The notes below the pieces were generated by a model. That model was not told the origin of the DNA, searched no databases, and saw only the letters and a program-made list of their open reading frames with translations. The translations under genes and the position numbers were made by a program. Positions 49,567 through 62,869 of a stretch of 64,000 nt of DNA are shown piece by piece; the stretch's first letter is position 1; each line of letters begins with the position of its first letter. Origin of the DNA: Synanceia verrucosa (lineage: Eukaryota; Chordata; Actinopteri; Perciformes; Synanceiidae); contig CM056556.1 in NCBI GenBank assembly GCA_029721515.1, positions 6,572,501-6,636,500 on the forward strand, written 5' to 3'.

Positions 49567-52500
49567 CACATCTCCTCTGCAAACATGGGTGTTTTATATT
49601 TTTATATTTATATCTTTATTTTTATTTCTTATTTATGTGTGCTGTTAAGCCGTTTCGTCATGCTTGCATAATGACAATAAAGCCTCTTGAATTTTGAATC
49701 TACAAACAGGACTGAATAACTAGTTATTTCTAAAGATAAAACACAACTGACAAGACTGAACAGTTTCCTGTTTCAAATTAAAACAAAAAAAACCTTTATT
49801 TCAAGATAACTGAGGGTGGAAATGCCAACAAGTGACACTGATATAAAGGACAGAGGGGATAGTAATGTGAGGACTGAAGGCTTACAATACTACCAAGAGT
49901 TTAAAGTTGTCAGAAAGTAAAATGAAATTCTATAAGCCTCATTCACTTATATAAAAGTGTGTCCATTGTTTTATATACTGCCTCAGTCTGCTGTCACAAG
50001 GTACTCACCTTCACTAAGGCATGTCCAATCTTGTTCAAATTACAATGATACTGCAGAGTCAGCCATAAACCCTCTAATGTTTGTCTCTAGTGAGCTCTTC
50101 TCTCTTCCCACCTCCAAAGAGACAAGCCAGCAACCCAAAATGATCACCTGACTCTCTGCATGTCTTCGTCGCAGCATGCCTGAGTGCCCTCCTCCTCTTC
50201 TGTCTACCCTTGTCGACCTATCTACTTAACTGATTGACTGTCATGACATTTTCTCACAGTTAGTTTTAATCATTTCTGGGGAACTGTGTGCCACTGGGAA
50301 TGAGGCAAGCCGGATCGTTTGCGTGGTACAACAGCCTACTATGGCGGCACAAGACACAATTTACATAGAAATGACCAAATTACCGAGCACCGACGCAGCC
50401 AATGGGAGCCATAACTCAAAAGGACGACTGTGACCACACGTAGGTCTCTGATGGGGCACAGCTTCCAGCCAGCGCTAACATTCAGAGATCAAGTGGTCAG
50501 CCAACAGGAAAGAATGTGCTGTTTCAGCAGCTTGCATTTTTTTTTTTTTTTTGTCATCAAGTATCACACGTCCTCTTGCCCTTCTCTGTATCGATTCTCT
50601 TTTCTTTCAGGCATGGAGAGGATATAACCCTTACAACACAGTCAGCACCCTGGAAAAAGAGAACTCCATTGAGTATGTCAGAAATTATATATTCGATGCA
50701 TAAACTTTTTCTAGAATTGGAGAAGTTTTCCCCTCAATTTTACATTATTCATGTGTCCGGCCTGCTAATTTGAGCCAATCAACTCTTTGTCTGGCACCGG
50801 GGCTGATTCATAACCTCCTCTCACAACATTTGCATAGAAATTTCTTAATTATAGCTACTATCTCAGCTATTAGTACAGGTGGCCGTGAGAATGACACATT
50901 CGACAGCAAAGTGATAGATTATCTCCCCACGAATGTGATTCTTTTTTCAGCTAAAGAAAGAAAAACAGTCATTTCCATAACCATACTAATTCACATTTAC
51001 ATAGAGATGTATCCAGATGCAAATGAGTGAAATGGCGTGCACTTGAAACAGGTCCCCTGGCTGCATTGAGGCATCAACAGGCATCACCCATGAGGAATAT
51101 CAAATCCCGTCAAGCATGTCAATCAAATACGGTGCAACATTTCAGTAGAAGTGAGGAGGGGAAAAGCAAAGCAAGAAACATCTGAACTCAACAAAGTCCT
51201 TACAAGGGAGCTAATGTCATGCCTGGGTAATCCTCGATTTGATAAACAAAACAGAATTTTAAGGCGGTGAGATAAAGCACATGCTGAATTTAGCTCTTTT
51301 ACTTACTTTTCATTTGCCACTTTTGCTTACAGCAGTGGTAAAGTCTTTCATCTACATATCTTATAGAGAAAATAACTTTAACTCACTTTATGGAATATGA
51401 CAGAAGACTTTTTCTCTTTAAGATAAAAAATGCAATTGTTTTGCATCATGACTTTCGGCAGGCTATGGTCTGACGTTTTGGATACAGAGCTTGAAGGATA
51501 AAGCATGACAAAGGGGATGGAATTGAGTGGTAAAATTAGTCAGGATTTATTTTTATGTATGCTGTAATTGGCATGAAGCAAATCGCATTAAGAGAAAACT
51601 GAGGGAACCCAAATTGAGGTTAAACAATTCTTCTTTCAAAAACTGTTTGGATTAATTTCAGATCTCTATGACTATTTGAACACATACCGTGGGCTATATT
51701 ATTGCTCCAAATCTAATAAAAACAGTGTTATTTGATATATTTCAGTCAACCTGAACCACAATAAAGACTCACAGGGAGTCATGACAAAGTTGGATAATAC
51801 ATAGTGCAATGAAAATAATAATAGTTTTGAAATGGAAAAGCACAAGTGGGATGTAATCTTTTGAGCAAGCATACCAGCCCAGAGAGACCGGACAGATGTA
51901 TGAGTCTGCGCCCTTGTGCATGATTTACTGTGACAGAGCCCTGCAAAAAACCAATTCCCCATCCAAGGTTGCAAGTTTGTTGGCTGGAGACATCGGCCGT
52001 CAGAATTTAGGGAAATCTGTTGAAGAAACGAGAAATCTGTCATGGGTTTTTACATGGTCACACACTCATCGCTATGACACAGAACCCTTTGCTTCACCTT
52101 CTCCTCTCTTTAATCTCTATCTTTTTTTATTTTCATTCTCATCTCATTTATCAAACGTGTGCTTGTGTGCTCTCACAGCTGACTTGAAAAGTAAATCCAT
52201 ATGGCAGAGATTAACAAAGCTGGCCGTCCCTTGTGACGTTTCCAGGTGCTCCCACTTGTTAAACATGCAGCTTGTGATGAAATGGAAATACACACCACAA
52301 ATCCAAAACTCACACCTGTAGATAGTCACAAACTGGGCCAATTTTGGACTCAAATGAATTTGGATATGCTGAGATGAAACAGAGGAGTTGTACTCAGCAG
52401 CTCCTCTTATAAGCTGAGGTATGTGCAGCGTTTTTGTCCTCTGTTACTCATTATCTTCTACTTTGTCTTGAGGAAGAATGCCCTAAGGCCCTGACCTCAT

Positions 52501-52934
52501 GCTTTCACCCCTGGTTTGGACAAAGCCAGGCTTTGTGCCAGCTCTCCAGGCAAACCACCAGCACGGCTGTCCAGCCTTTACGCTGCCAAAGCCCCTCCAG
52601 TCGTTGCCCCCGGCCCCTTCACTTTACCGTTCATGGCCCGTAGCCACTCAGCTGTGACTAACTGACTCTCCCCCTAGTGTGTGCTGTGTTTCATAATGAA
52701 ATCAGTCATGTGCAGGAAGTTCCCTGCACTGTGTAGCCATGAAAGAATGCCAGTTATGTCCGTCCTTTCACACATGGCAGGTCCACGGGGAAAAGAGCAG
52801 TCTAAGTCACTGGTGTCTGGCAAAACACCCAGTTTGATTTTTTTTTTGCAAACTCTTACTTTATCATAATGACTTGGATATTTTGGGATACCAGCTTATT
52901 TGCTGTCTTGATAAGTTTGCAAATTTTCGATCAA

Positions 52935-53055
52935 CACAAGGATGCAGCCTGTTAGCTTAGCTTAACTTAGCATAAAGACTGGGTACTAACTTGGCTCTAA
53001 CAGTACCAAACACAATGCTCCTACCAGCACCTCTAAAACTGCCATATCACAATGC
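52935..53055. repeat. Dispersed teleost repeat fragment
   Basis: TTAGCTTAGCTTAACTTAGC followed by ATAAAGACTGGGTACTAAC and, later, CTACCAGCACCTCTAAAACT matches a phrase order common in teleost repeats. Class and borders are uncertain. Confidence 0.4.
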
Positions 53056-55843
53056 ATTAACTCCCTTTTACACTTACACAACAAGCAGTATTACAATTGG
53101 TTCTTTACAGTAATGAGCATTTCCTAAAATATAATGTTGCATTGTGCCTTTAAAATGTTACTTCAATGTGAATACAATCTGTTTAATATTGATAAATCCA
53201 ATTTTATTGTTGTTTTTAAAAATGATGAGATCCCAGCCAACTTTTACAACAGTTTATGTACTCAGCTGGGACTCCTTCCCCTCGCCTGCCTGAGAAGTGT
53301 CTGTGTGTGTCTGTGTGTCCATGGAAATGATCCTCCCTCAGCTCCTCTGGAATGTTTGCAATGTGTACAAAGGAAAAGATCCCCTAGAGCACCTGGGGTG
53401 TGTGCTCGGGCCTGCTGTGGGCGCCCCTGGCTACGGTTTGACTGTCTGAGCCTGTGATTCAGTCTACTGACAAAAAGCAAGCACATCTGGAAGGAACCAC
53501 GCAACGCTGGCATGTATACGGGCATAACTAAAGGCCTACCACATAATAGCCATGCTGTGCCGGTGCCACGAGCTAGGACACGCTGCATTCATTAGACCAT
53601 GTCACAAAGCTACATTTTGCTGCCTCTGGATGGAAAAAAAAAGCGAGGGGGGCTTGAAGGAGTTGGCGTGGTGATCTGAAATAAACCATGTGGAGAGAGT
53701 GAGGGAGGAACATATGTGAACAGTTAAGATGGTGATTCAACTAACTCTTGGATATCCACCATTAGTGTGATCACAGCTGGCATGGCCCCTGGTTAAAAAT
53801 GGATTTCTTGTGTAAAGCCCCACCCCAAACAAATAAAATAATTAGGAAAATTAAACTTTCTACTCCATTTAGCTAAGAAATGAAGTAGACAATGATGTTA
53901 ATAGGAAGAGGGAATTGAGGATGGGCTGTGAGTCATGTTTAGAGCTACAGATCTCACTTTAGCATTGTGTCTAATCCCTGGTGTCTGCAGCTTGTTGTAA
54001 ATCTCTTTGCCTTGTTCAGCATTAAAAGACATGCTTGTAGCCCAGCTGCAACCCCCCGTCCCCCTCTGAAAGACACACCCTAACGCCCAGCACATTAGCA
54101 TGACCTGCTTTCCCCTATACAACAGTCAGTGAAACATATTGATCCCCAAGTCCCTATTAGCGCTGCAGCAGGCAGTTAGTCAGGAAAAAGCCTCCAGTTA
54201 CACCTGCTTGCACATCTGATGCGTCTCTGCCACAAAGTCAGTGACCTAGCAGGTAGAAACATAACTCACTGATACTTAAACATGTGTGAAATGAAGTGCC
54301 GAGTACAAATCGAGTCACCATTTGAGCAAGGCGCACTCATCCCACTCTATGGTGATGTGGTAACAGTCGTGGTCTGCCCTGGAGTTGGCCACACATAAAA
54401 AAGTTTGTAAAAGAAACCAGATGAGGTGCAGAACAGTGAGAGGCTGGAATGAATTAGGCCTTCAAAAGTTCGATCACTGACTTTCCCCTCTGATGTGCTC
54501 GTAAGTCTGGAACCAAACAGAGCTGTGCTCCTTGATGGGACTAATAAGGAGAGGATGCTTCCAAAATGGTCAAATTACAGAAAGATGTGGTTATTTGAAG
54601 TGAAATTATACAGCACAAGGCAAAAAGAAAATAATGCAGCTCAGTTTTTTCTCTTGAATACCTTTCAACCTAAGAAATTCAACCTTTGAAAAACTGTAAA
54701 CAAGGCTCTCCTCTGAGAGCGGAGCAGTCATTAACTGTGGACTTGCCTCTCAGCAGCTTATGTACCCACACAGGGAGTATTCTTACTGTTCAGCTGAACA
54801 GATTGAACCAATAAGCCATCCAGCCTTGCCCGGAGGTTAACATTTAATATAGACAAATACTGACTGTGAAAAGCAGGAAGTTTTGATATAGTTCTGGTAC
54901 AGTAAAGCCCTTTTCAAAGGATGTCAAATGATGTCAGTTGCCTCCTTCACTTTATCATTCTGGGTGAGATTATAAAGGGGATTAGAGATTCCTGTTGTAG
55001 CGTGCCAGTGGCTGACGGCATGGCTCCTGGGGAAAAGTGTGCCAGCGCAAGATATGTCTACAGCACAATGAGAGCACTGTAACGGGCAAGTAGAGGCTCA
55101 CAGAGGCAGATGAATATTTGATGCACTCTGATAAGGCAGTTAAGTACAAAGTGCACACAAAACTCATAGTCTGACAAATTAAATTACAGTGTCTTTATCA
55201 AAAAAAGGAGATTTTTGGAATGTTACAATGCATGTTAAATTAAGGGAGCATCAAATTCCCAAAACAGGTTGGCAGACAATATTTACAAGGTACTTACAAC
55301 ATGTACAATGGGTATGATACACCTGTGACTTTAAGGCTGAATATGCAATCCAAACACAATTACAAGAGTGCAGATGCTGCTATGACAGTGTGAAGTGTGC
55401 AAAGTATTTTTTTTTTTTTTATAAAACAGCGAGCCAGATGTCAACAGAAATACAGTATTGAACAGTAGGCTATGTTAAGGCTTAGGAGTTTATCATTAGG
55501 CTTGCTGAACACAAAGCAATAATCCAAATATACATGAAGGGCTGCATTATCATACCCTAGTCACAAATAATATAGCCTATATCCTATTTGGGTGAGCGTC
55601 AGTGGGGTGAAGTAAGACAGGATAGACCTGTAGCTTTCTCTGTGAGGCATACAGAGGAAATCCCAGCAGGGAGCTTATAAACACGTGTCTCAAATTATTA
55701 TTTATAAAGTAGGCAACACATTCTATTCACAAGAGGTAGTTCATCTGGGTATTCAAGACAGTTTTGTGTAATGCGCATCAGTTTCGCACAGGTGTGCCAA
55801 TCGCGTTTGCAGAGCAAATCCATCACCTGCGCCTGCCGGATGT

Positions 55844-57127
55844 TCAAGGCTGGCTGTACTTCTCTTTGCAGTGCAAAATGTGTTTATGTAATCTGTCTAT
55901 CCTGTCCTGAAGAACACCAGCGTGCTCCTCTGAGAGAAATCCCAGCTCCAGGGACAAAGGTTCGCTGTCTCTGTAGAGCTCCAGCAGCCTTCTCCTGGCG
56001 TCTCTGCGCCTGTGCAGCTCCGCTACGCGTTGCTTGGTCCTTTTTCTGAATACGCACACTGATCCCAGCACTGTGTTGTGGTATTTCTCCCACATGTTTA
56101 ACACCCGGAACCCGTGCACGAGTCCGGCCTCGTTGTCTATAAACACAAGGTCACCGCGGGGCGTTTTCATGAGGTTGTTGGTCTCCCTCTCCATTACGCG
56201 CGAGTCCCACTGCAGGCTGAACAGATTGCTGACGAGTCTGTCGAAGTTTGCGGTCAGGTAGTCGAAGATGATAAGGTCTGTCCACTGCATAAGCTCCAGC
56301 AGCTCCGCCGTCGTCTTGTTCCAGAGATCCCAGAGCACAGGATGCAGCCCGCCGCTCTCCTGTCTGAGCGGCGCAGGTGTGACCACCCCGGTCAGGTTGG
56401 AGACCCACTCGGTAAGAGACACCACGGCTCGATCGCTCCACTGTAAGCCACCTATCCGCGCCCTCACAGCCGCCCATTGTTCACTGTCACCGTTCAGCTG
56501 GGACAGTACGAGAGGAGGCAGGTTTGTGATGCCCAGCAAACTGGCAAGATAATATGTCAAAGTTTCTCCTTGCACCTGATCCGCATTTATCCCGTAGCGC
56601 ACGCAAGCTTTGGTCCCGTCTGCAAAAGTGGCGAGCTGGTTAGATATCCTGCCGCATCCGGGCTCCAGCTTCACTACACGGTGCGTCCTGGCTCTCTCCC
56701 TCCAAGCCCGAGCATATTCCTCCGTGAAACCCTCGGGAAGGAGATCCTCCAGCCATTGACTCCAAAATATCCCCTCCTCCACCGGGGAGCCCAACTTGAC
56801 CGAGCCCTCCCGCAGCGCTGACCTCTTGTTATCCCCTTTCTTATGGTAATCTAGATTTCCTGCAGAGGCAGTTTGATCAGTGAGGTTGTGAGCCTCAAGT
56901 CTGCCCCCCAAGTGCGGTCTTTGTGCAGCTGGGACAGCGAGCAATGCCCGGAAAGTTTTGGCGGAGAGGTCCACTGGTAGACCCTGGTGAAAAGGCCCTC
57001 TAACCGGCACTGAGAACCCACGTTTGTGTCGCTCCAAACGGCTCTCTAGCGCGCTCCAGACATAGAAAACACTTGCAAGGACGCAGAGGAAAAGAAGGGC
57101 GAACAAGTTTGCTGAAACAGCCCTCAT
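55844..57127 (-). CDS. fjx1: Four-jointed box kinase 1 (Golgi type II membrane protein kinase), single coding exon
   Basis: An uninterrupted 427-codon frame, close to the roughly 437 residues of human FJX1. Residues about 6-23 form a hydrophobic signal-anchor (type II topology), followed by a basic stem with a KR dipeptide near 35. The lumenal region holds the kinase-like fold: a glycine-rich segment with LEPGCGR (154-160) and ADGTKACVRYG (169-179), a helix GETLTYYLASLLGI, the motif FDYLTANFDRLVSN (288-301), and the DNE motif at 331-333 within FIDNEAG, needed for activity in Drosophila Four-jointed. NxT glycosylation sites are at N81, N244 and N270. Family knowledge: Fj phosphorylates cadherin repeats of Fat and Dachsous in the Golgi, tuning planar polarity and growth. 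The start is the first ATG, in a good context (GTCACCATGAG). The gene is GC- and CpG-rich, unlike the surroundings. Identity is supported by motifs and by trim44 downstream on the same strand. Transcript ends are not determined. Confidence 0.96.
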   Translation of the reverse strand: MRAVSANLFALLFLCVLASVFYVWSALESRLERHKRGFSVPVRGPFHQGLPVDLSAKTFRALLAVPAAQRPHLGGRLEAHNLTDQTASAGNLDYHKKGDNKRSALREGSVKLGSPVEEGIFWSQWLEDLLPEGFTEEYARAWRERARTHRVVKLEPGCGRISNQLATFADGTKACVRYGINADQVQGETLTYYLASLLGITNLPPLVLSQLNGDSEQWAAVRARIGGLQWSDRAVVSLTEWVSNLTGVVTPAPLRQESGGLHPVLWDLWNKTTAELLELMQWTDLIIFDYLTANFDRLVSNLFSLQWDSRVMERETNNLMKTPRGDLVFIDNEAGLVHGFRVLNMWEKYHNTVLGSVCVFRKRTKQRVAELHRRRDARRRLLELYRDSEPLSLELGFLSEEHAGVLQDRIDRLHKHILHCKEKYSQP

Positions 57128-57520
57128 GGTGACACTACCTCCCTCCCTGGAGATCCACAGAGCTCCGTCAGTTTAAAGTAAGACAGAAATAGTGACTTTT
57201 CTTCAATCCACTGCTGAGCTGGAGCGGCTGTGAAGCCGTGCGCCCCGCGTCCCTTATGACGCCCCCGAGCCCCGCGGCTCACAGGCGGACTGTTTGAGAT
57301 CACAGGAAGGAGGGAGCATCCGAAACAGTGTAACTCTCATTCCCCGTCCTGTTCAGATGCCTTGTCACATCCCTCCTCTGCAGGAAACATCGCATGTCGG
57401 ATCAGCCCGGCGGATATCCTCTACTGAACCCTCTCCATTAATACCTCGCTGGTGCTTTCTGGTCGTGCGCTCCTCTCCGTCTCTCATCCTTTTCTCGCTC
57501 TCTGCTGGGTGAGTTTGATT
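57128..57520 (-). promoter_or_regulatory. fjx1 5' flank: CpG-rich putative promoter and 5' UTR
   Basis: Directly upstream of the fjx1 start codon the sequence stays GC-rich. CpG-dense DNA at 57237-57283 includes a GC-box-like GGGGGCG on the minus strand (57260-57266) and an ATAAGG stretch next to it. No canonical TATA box is evident. A CpG-island promoter is usual for developmental single-exon genes of this kind, so the assignment is inference from position and composition. A (GA)n array at 57540-57565 marks the outer edge. Confidence 0.5.
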
Positions 57521-57539
57521 TGTGGTGTCGGCTCACAGA

Positions 57540-57565
57540 AAGAGAGAGAGAGAGAGAGAGAGAGA
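57540..57565. repeat. (GA)n microsatellite
   Basis: About 13 GA units, roughly 410 bp upstream of the fjx1 start codon. GA tracts near promoters can bind GAGA-type factors, but nothing here shows that. A mixed GT/GA array follows at about 57660-57720. Confidence 0.95.
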
Positions 57566-60500
57566 CACTAGGCAGTGAGACACGTGACTCCAGTCCCGAG
57601 ATGGTGGGCGGATCGTGGGAAGGAGGGTTCAGAGAGGAGCTGAGCAAGTGCACCGCGTTATGTGTGTGTGCGTGTGTGCGTGTGTGCGCGTGTGTCTGTG
57701 TGTTTGAGAGAGAGAGAGAGGATTGTGTGGTATTGGCAAAGGCAGCCATTATGATAATTGATACCTAGGGCAGAAATACTTTGGAAATAATGTCACCATT
57801 TTAAACAAATGATATTTCTTGCCGGTGGAATATATGTGTCAATGAGGCAAAGGCAGATGGCAGGGATGATGCCTGATCCATTACATTTATGCAAAACATT
57901 CACCAACCTTTTTTTAATATTACATATCTAATTTATGATCAACACGAGGACATTATGGATCACAGAAAGCACTTAACATCAGCACCTTTTCTTTTGGGTT
58001 TCAGTTCTGCACTCTGTTATATTGCATTTGAAACAGTGGGGTTAATGCACTGACTTTCAGCTTTAAGGCTGCCTGTGTAAAGTGTTCCTCTTCATCCACA
58101 TTGGGCGAACAGAAGGACCCAATGTTCTCTGTACATCTCCAGTTTTAGGACAACCATTCAATTATACAAAGGCAGATATTTGTTCTTATGAATGGATGTT
58201 CCAGACAAGTCAAGTTAGTCATCTGACGTCTGCCCGATTGATCATATGATTCACTGGAGGCAAAATATTACATGCAATTACCATACTTTATTCATTTTTT
58301 TTACATTTTGTGCATGTTGATAACAATCATTTTCAAAAGTTGCCTTGCCATTTATGTAAAAAAAATACAAATTTCTTTCCTTGCCTTATTTATATCCAAT
58401 TATATCAGTATGAAATAAAAACATAACACAAAGTTCACTTATTGGTTTTACAGAGCTTTGCATTGTGTCATATATCATATCATAGCTACTTAAAATCCTG
58501 TCTTTAATATTTCATTATTTGTATTCTTCAAAAAGCATTGCTTTTTTAATTCCTGTATTCAATAATTTCCTGACTCTATCAAGTCAACTCCTACTTGTTT
58601 CATCCTTGTCCAAGCATTTTGTCAAACCAAAATGTAGCACGCAAACTCCTTTATCCGCATCTCCCTCCCTCATTAACTTATTCCTCATTAGCATCTCCCC
58701 AACTCTTTACCATTCGACTCATGTTTTCGAACTCTGTATCCTGAACCTTAGTTTGCTAATCTAATTAATTGGGTCATTTTTACAGCAACATGCTGGCATG
58801 CTAAATTGCCTGAGTCAAAAAGACAGACAAGAATGCTCAATTACACGCAATAAATTAAAGGTCTAATGTATCCTTTAAACGCCTGGAGCCCTATGAAGCT
58901 CTGTTATCTTCAAGCTGATATTCATAGCCGGATGATATATCTATTATCTAACATACAGGAATAGGACTTCTTGTAGGCAGGAAGGTGAAATTAATTTGAT
59001 GTGGTCATATTGCTTATGTAGCCTCTTCTTCTGCATTTGCAAAGTTAAATACTTTTTTGCCCTCAGCAAAATAATTTGTTCAATTCCCAACCTGTGTTTT
59101 ATTTTTGGGATGCCAGATTGACAGCGGTGGCAGTGCAGAGGGAAAGAAAAATCCCTGGGTTGTGCATGAGTAGAGAAACATTTACAAGTCCCAGAATCTC
59201 AAGAAATGGTTTGTGTAGTGGTGCAAGGAATGGTGTGTTTCTCTAATAGCAGACAAAAGAGTGGGAATGTTTTTTTTCTTCCATCTGGGTCTAAGAGCTG
59301 AATTAATTAGCCTTTGCAAATTCCAACTGTGTCCCAGAAATATAGAAATATTTAGGGATGTGAAAAAGGTTTACTAAATAAATATCAGTATAGATGGCTA
59401 TAAGGTGACCAGATGCCAACAAGCCACATGTGGGTCAGAGAGGCTATTTGTGTGGGACAATGTGGGACAAGTTAGTTAGATATTGATATAACGTCCATCT
59501 AACCCTAAAAAATAAACATTTCAATTGAAACTATCAATTTAATATCAATACAATGAAATACTAATGCAGGTTATGCATTGGACCTTAATTTTGAACGCCA
59601 ATGACCGAACAGATTTATTTGGTTGGAGTGGATTTTTCCAACACTTCTATTAAAAAAAAAGTTATTAAGTCAATGAAAGCAAAAGTCACATTTCTTTTTG
59701 AGAAGTGAGAGATGTAGGAGCTGCTTATTTCTTATTGTATCTGTTTGATTGTGAACGCTGCACAGTATGGTAAATAATTATTAGTACAGCTGCTGTTACC
59801 TTTTCTGGTTGGTAATCCTCTCTTGGTTTCAGGAGGAATCATAGATCTATATGTTAGACATTTCTCAGTCTCATACGCAGCATGCTGCTTAAATATACTA
59901 ATGAACTCACAAAAAACTTTCTGGGAACTGTTTCCCAGTGGCTTTATTCATGAGTAATTACTTTCTCTGACTTTGTTGTACCTGCTAATCAAATGTGGGA
60001 CATTATCTCAGTTTATGGGATGCAACAAAAATGATGGAATGCTATGCAGTCCCACACAAAGTGGGACACCTAGACGGATATAGAAAATATACTTTCCAGT
60101 TTGAATTAATGTGTACTGTAAATCAGTGTGACATGTTAACTCTGCTTGATCTGTAGCCCTCATATAAAGCCCCCTGCTTCCCATAGGTCTGGCTGCTTCT
60201 CTTCACTTTCAATTTAGAGCTGAGTAACAGCAAGACATCCAAGGTCTAGACAGAGGAAATGAAGAAGGCTTAAGTGCATTGCTGGAATTCTGTCTGATGT
60301 GTGTTGCTTTTTAGGAGGGTGAAGTGACTGTATTTACTGGCTCAGTCTGCGGCAGCACGGCTCTCGGTGTCCCTTTCCCCTCCAGCACAAGTGCGGGCAT
60401 GTTCACATATCAAACCTATCTGTTTCTTGCCATGTGTTATCTGCAGGTCAGAGAACCTCTGAGCCCCTCCCGCCCCTCTTGCCGCATTCCTCCCTCCGTT

Positions 60501-62373
60501 TTCCTCGTAAATCCCACAGCAGTCCCATGAGGGCTGTAACATGGGGAAAACCTTTCTCCACTAGTCATAGCTGTCCGTGGTCAAGCGCTGCAGTGACACA
60601 AGAGAGCCCCAGACCGTCTATCATTCTGTCCGCAACGTCACAGTATACGACTATCACCAGGCGTCTGGCCACACTACAGCTGTGACACAATCTGGCGCTC
60701 TCTGTGTGGTGCCAGTCTCCCCTGTGCAGATGGACAGAGGGACGCAAAGGAGACGTAAAGGCACATGGTTACAGAGGAGGAGAAAGTGCAGTGGGCTTCT
60801 GTCACTTCCCTTGTAGTTCACGCTGAGCAATAACTCATAGGTCCCTTGACACTCTGCAGCACTCTGTTTCCTGGAGTGAATAATGAATGTGCGGGGCTTC
60901 CATTAGCGTTGAAAGCTACGATTATTTCACAGGGCCTGACAATTACTCATGCTCAGAGATTCAGGGACTGGGTGGGGGGAGAGCCATGGGGATGAATCCG
61001 TGGTCTCATGATGGAGATATCTGTGCAAGAATATTTGCTTTTTGGAGATGTGTGCGATCGCATGTTTAGTGCGGAACAGATAATAACAAGGTTTCGTGAA
61101 TTGATTTAGTATTCTACCGGCGAGTACGTACGCACACTGAACTGTCAATCAATACCTGCCTTGAATCCAGGAGCTGGGATTGAGTCGTCTGTTCAAGAAT
61201 CGCAGCATGTGCTTCTCTCTGCTCAAGATGCTATAATTTAGCTGCTGTGAAACTGCAGTTGAGGATGTACCATTACAATAAATACACCAGAGACAGATAA
61301 GAAAGTTGTTGGGACAGAGACGCACAAATCTAAGTGCACAAATTACACAAAATGGGCCTTTCTTAGCAGCAGCGATTGAATGTGAGAGGCTACGCAGTTC
61401 AATTCTCAACCGCTAATGTTTCTGGGATGATGCGGTTTTTAAACAGCAACAGCAGTAACTCTCATGGCTTTATCTAGACAAAAGGCAGGGAGCAGAAACA
61501 AGCTGCCTCTGCAGAATCAAACTAAAGCCATAAGAGATCCACTGCACCGCCGGGACCTGAGCATGGCACGCAGCCACCAAACTACTGGCCTTTTCTCACC
61601 AGTCACTGTGGATTCATTGGCTTACCTTAGGCAATTTCCGCATACATTTTTTAAAAAAAATTTCAGTCAGTTTCTATTTGCTAATGAATGAGACGTTAAT
61701 GAATGCTGCATTGCTACCTCCTCCATGGAGCAAAAGCAGGATGCTTAGCTTACTGAAGTACTGTACTCCCAATCTCCATCTGGTTTCCATGCAGCACAAG
61801 CTAAAGAAGGGGGGTTGGAGGGGGGTTTGGACCAGCAGAGGACTGGCCGATTGATATTCAGTGCTACACAAAGGAGACCCTCATACAAGAGTGAAATCAG
61901 GCAAAGGAGGAAGGAGATGTACTGTCAAGCCACTCGATTAAAGAATCAGTGTCCAATCTCCTGGATTACACCCCCTGACCTGCCACGCCGAATCCCCTAT
62001 TAAATAAGTCAAGAATTGAATTCTTTTTACTTTCCTCTTTGCTAACTGGCTTATTGACTCAAGTGTGTTCAGTGCCTTGTGGCGAGGCTCACCTTTAAAT
62101 TGGCTAAAGGGAGAGCTTAAGACCACCTGATTGTTATTAGGTAAGTCATGACATTCAAAGCCTTGGTGTATTTTCTGTTTCAGTATTTCAGATGCAGCTT
62201 GCCGTGTGATATTTGCCCCAGCTCTTGTGGGGGTTCACACGGTCAGTTAAGATTAGACATGATGGTTAAATATCCTCCTAACGTTTCAGCGAAACATTTA
62301 GCAGCTTCCAGTTTAATGGGCGAGCAGTGGGAAGTGCTCGCTTTCATCATGTCACACTTTAGTGAATGTTCTG

Positions 62374-62376
<3 letters not shown>

Positions 62377-62406
<30 letters not shown>
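62377..62406. repeat. (GT)n microsatellite
   Basis: About 14 GT units in DNA upstream of fjx1. Confidence 0.95.
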
Positions 62407-62407
<1 letters not shown>

Positions 62408-62783
62408 GCACTGCGGTTAAGATGCATCTTCTTTCTAAACTCCCTCCCTACCCTCTCCAGATTTCAGACTGGTCTAAGCAACCACTAATGAAAAACATTT
62501 AGCTTTTCCGGCATATGGCAGGAGCTTACACAGAGAGTGGAGGGAATTCAGTCACATTCTTTTGAACAGATGCATGGAGATGTGAATAAAAGCATGATTT
62601 ATTTTAACCAAATCTCCAGATAAGCCATGTATTGTAAAACCAACGTTCTCCTTTGTCTTTCATTTGACTCTGATGCTCCGTTCCAGCAAAGACCAGCTCA
62701 GGTAGTACCTGAGACCATGACAAATTTTACACAGAATGTCTTCCTTCATGTTGCAGGTCCTCTCCAGCAGAAATTATAACGTT

Positions 62784-62869
62784 CAGTGGTGTCATTAGGC
62801 CTATTTGGGCGGGGGGGCCTCACCTGGGGGCTAAGCCCCCCTTGTCCTTAAAACCTAGTGACGTCCCTG
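62784..62869 (+). mobile_element. Tiny hAT-like MITE (86 bp)
   Basis: The ends CAGTGGTGTCATTAGG and CCTAGTGACGTCCCTG form an imperfect inverted repeat. Flanks ATAACGTT (62776-62783) and ACAACGTT (62870-62877) are an 8-bp duplication with one mismatch. The core is GC-rich and can fold (GGGGGC... with ...GCCCCC). It lies in DNA upstream of fjx1. Confidence 0.65.

Larger units (their letters stand above)
47318..55843. other. Intergenic DNA and fjx1 3' region
   Basis: The part next to 55843 should hold the fjx1 3' UTR, but I found no convincing minus-strand AATAAA close by, so its end is undetermined. Otherwise only the minisatellite and the repeat fragment at 52935 stand out. Confidence 0.5.

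Noticed and set aside
56114..56821. Plus-strand and alternate-frame open frames within fjx1
   Set aside because: Shadows of the GC-rich fjx1 coding frame.
60324..60816. GC-richer block with overlapping frames on both strands
   Set aside because: Frames are short, mutually inconsistent and lack paired splice sites.
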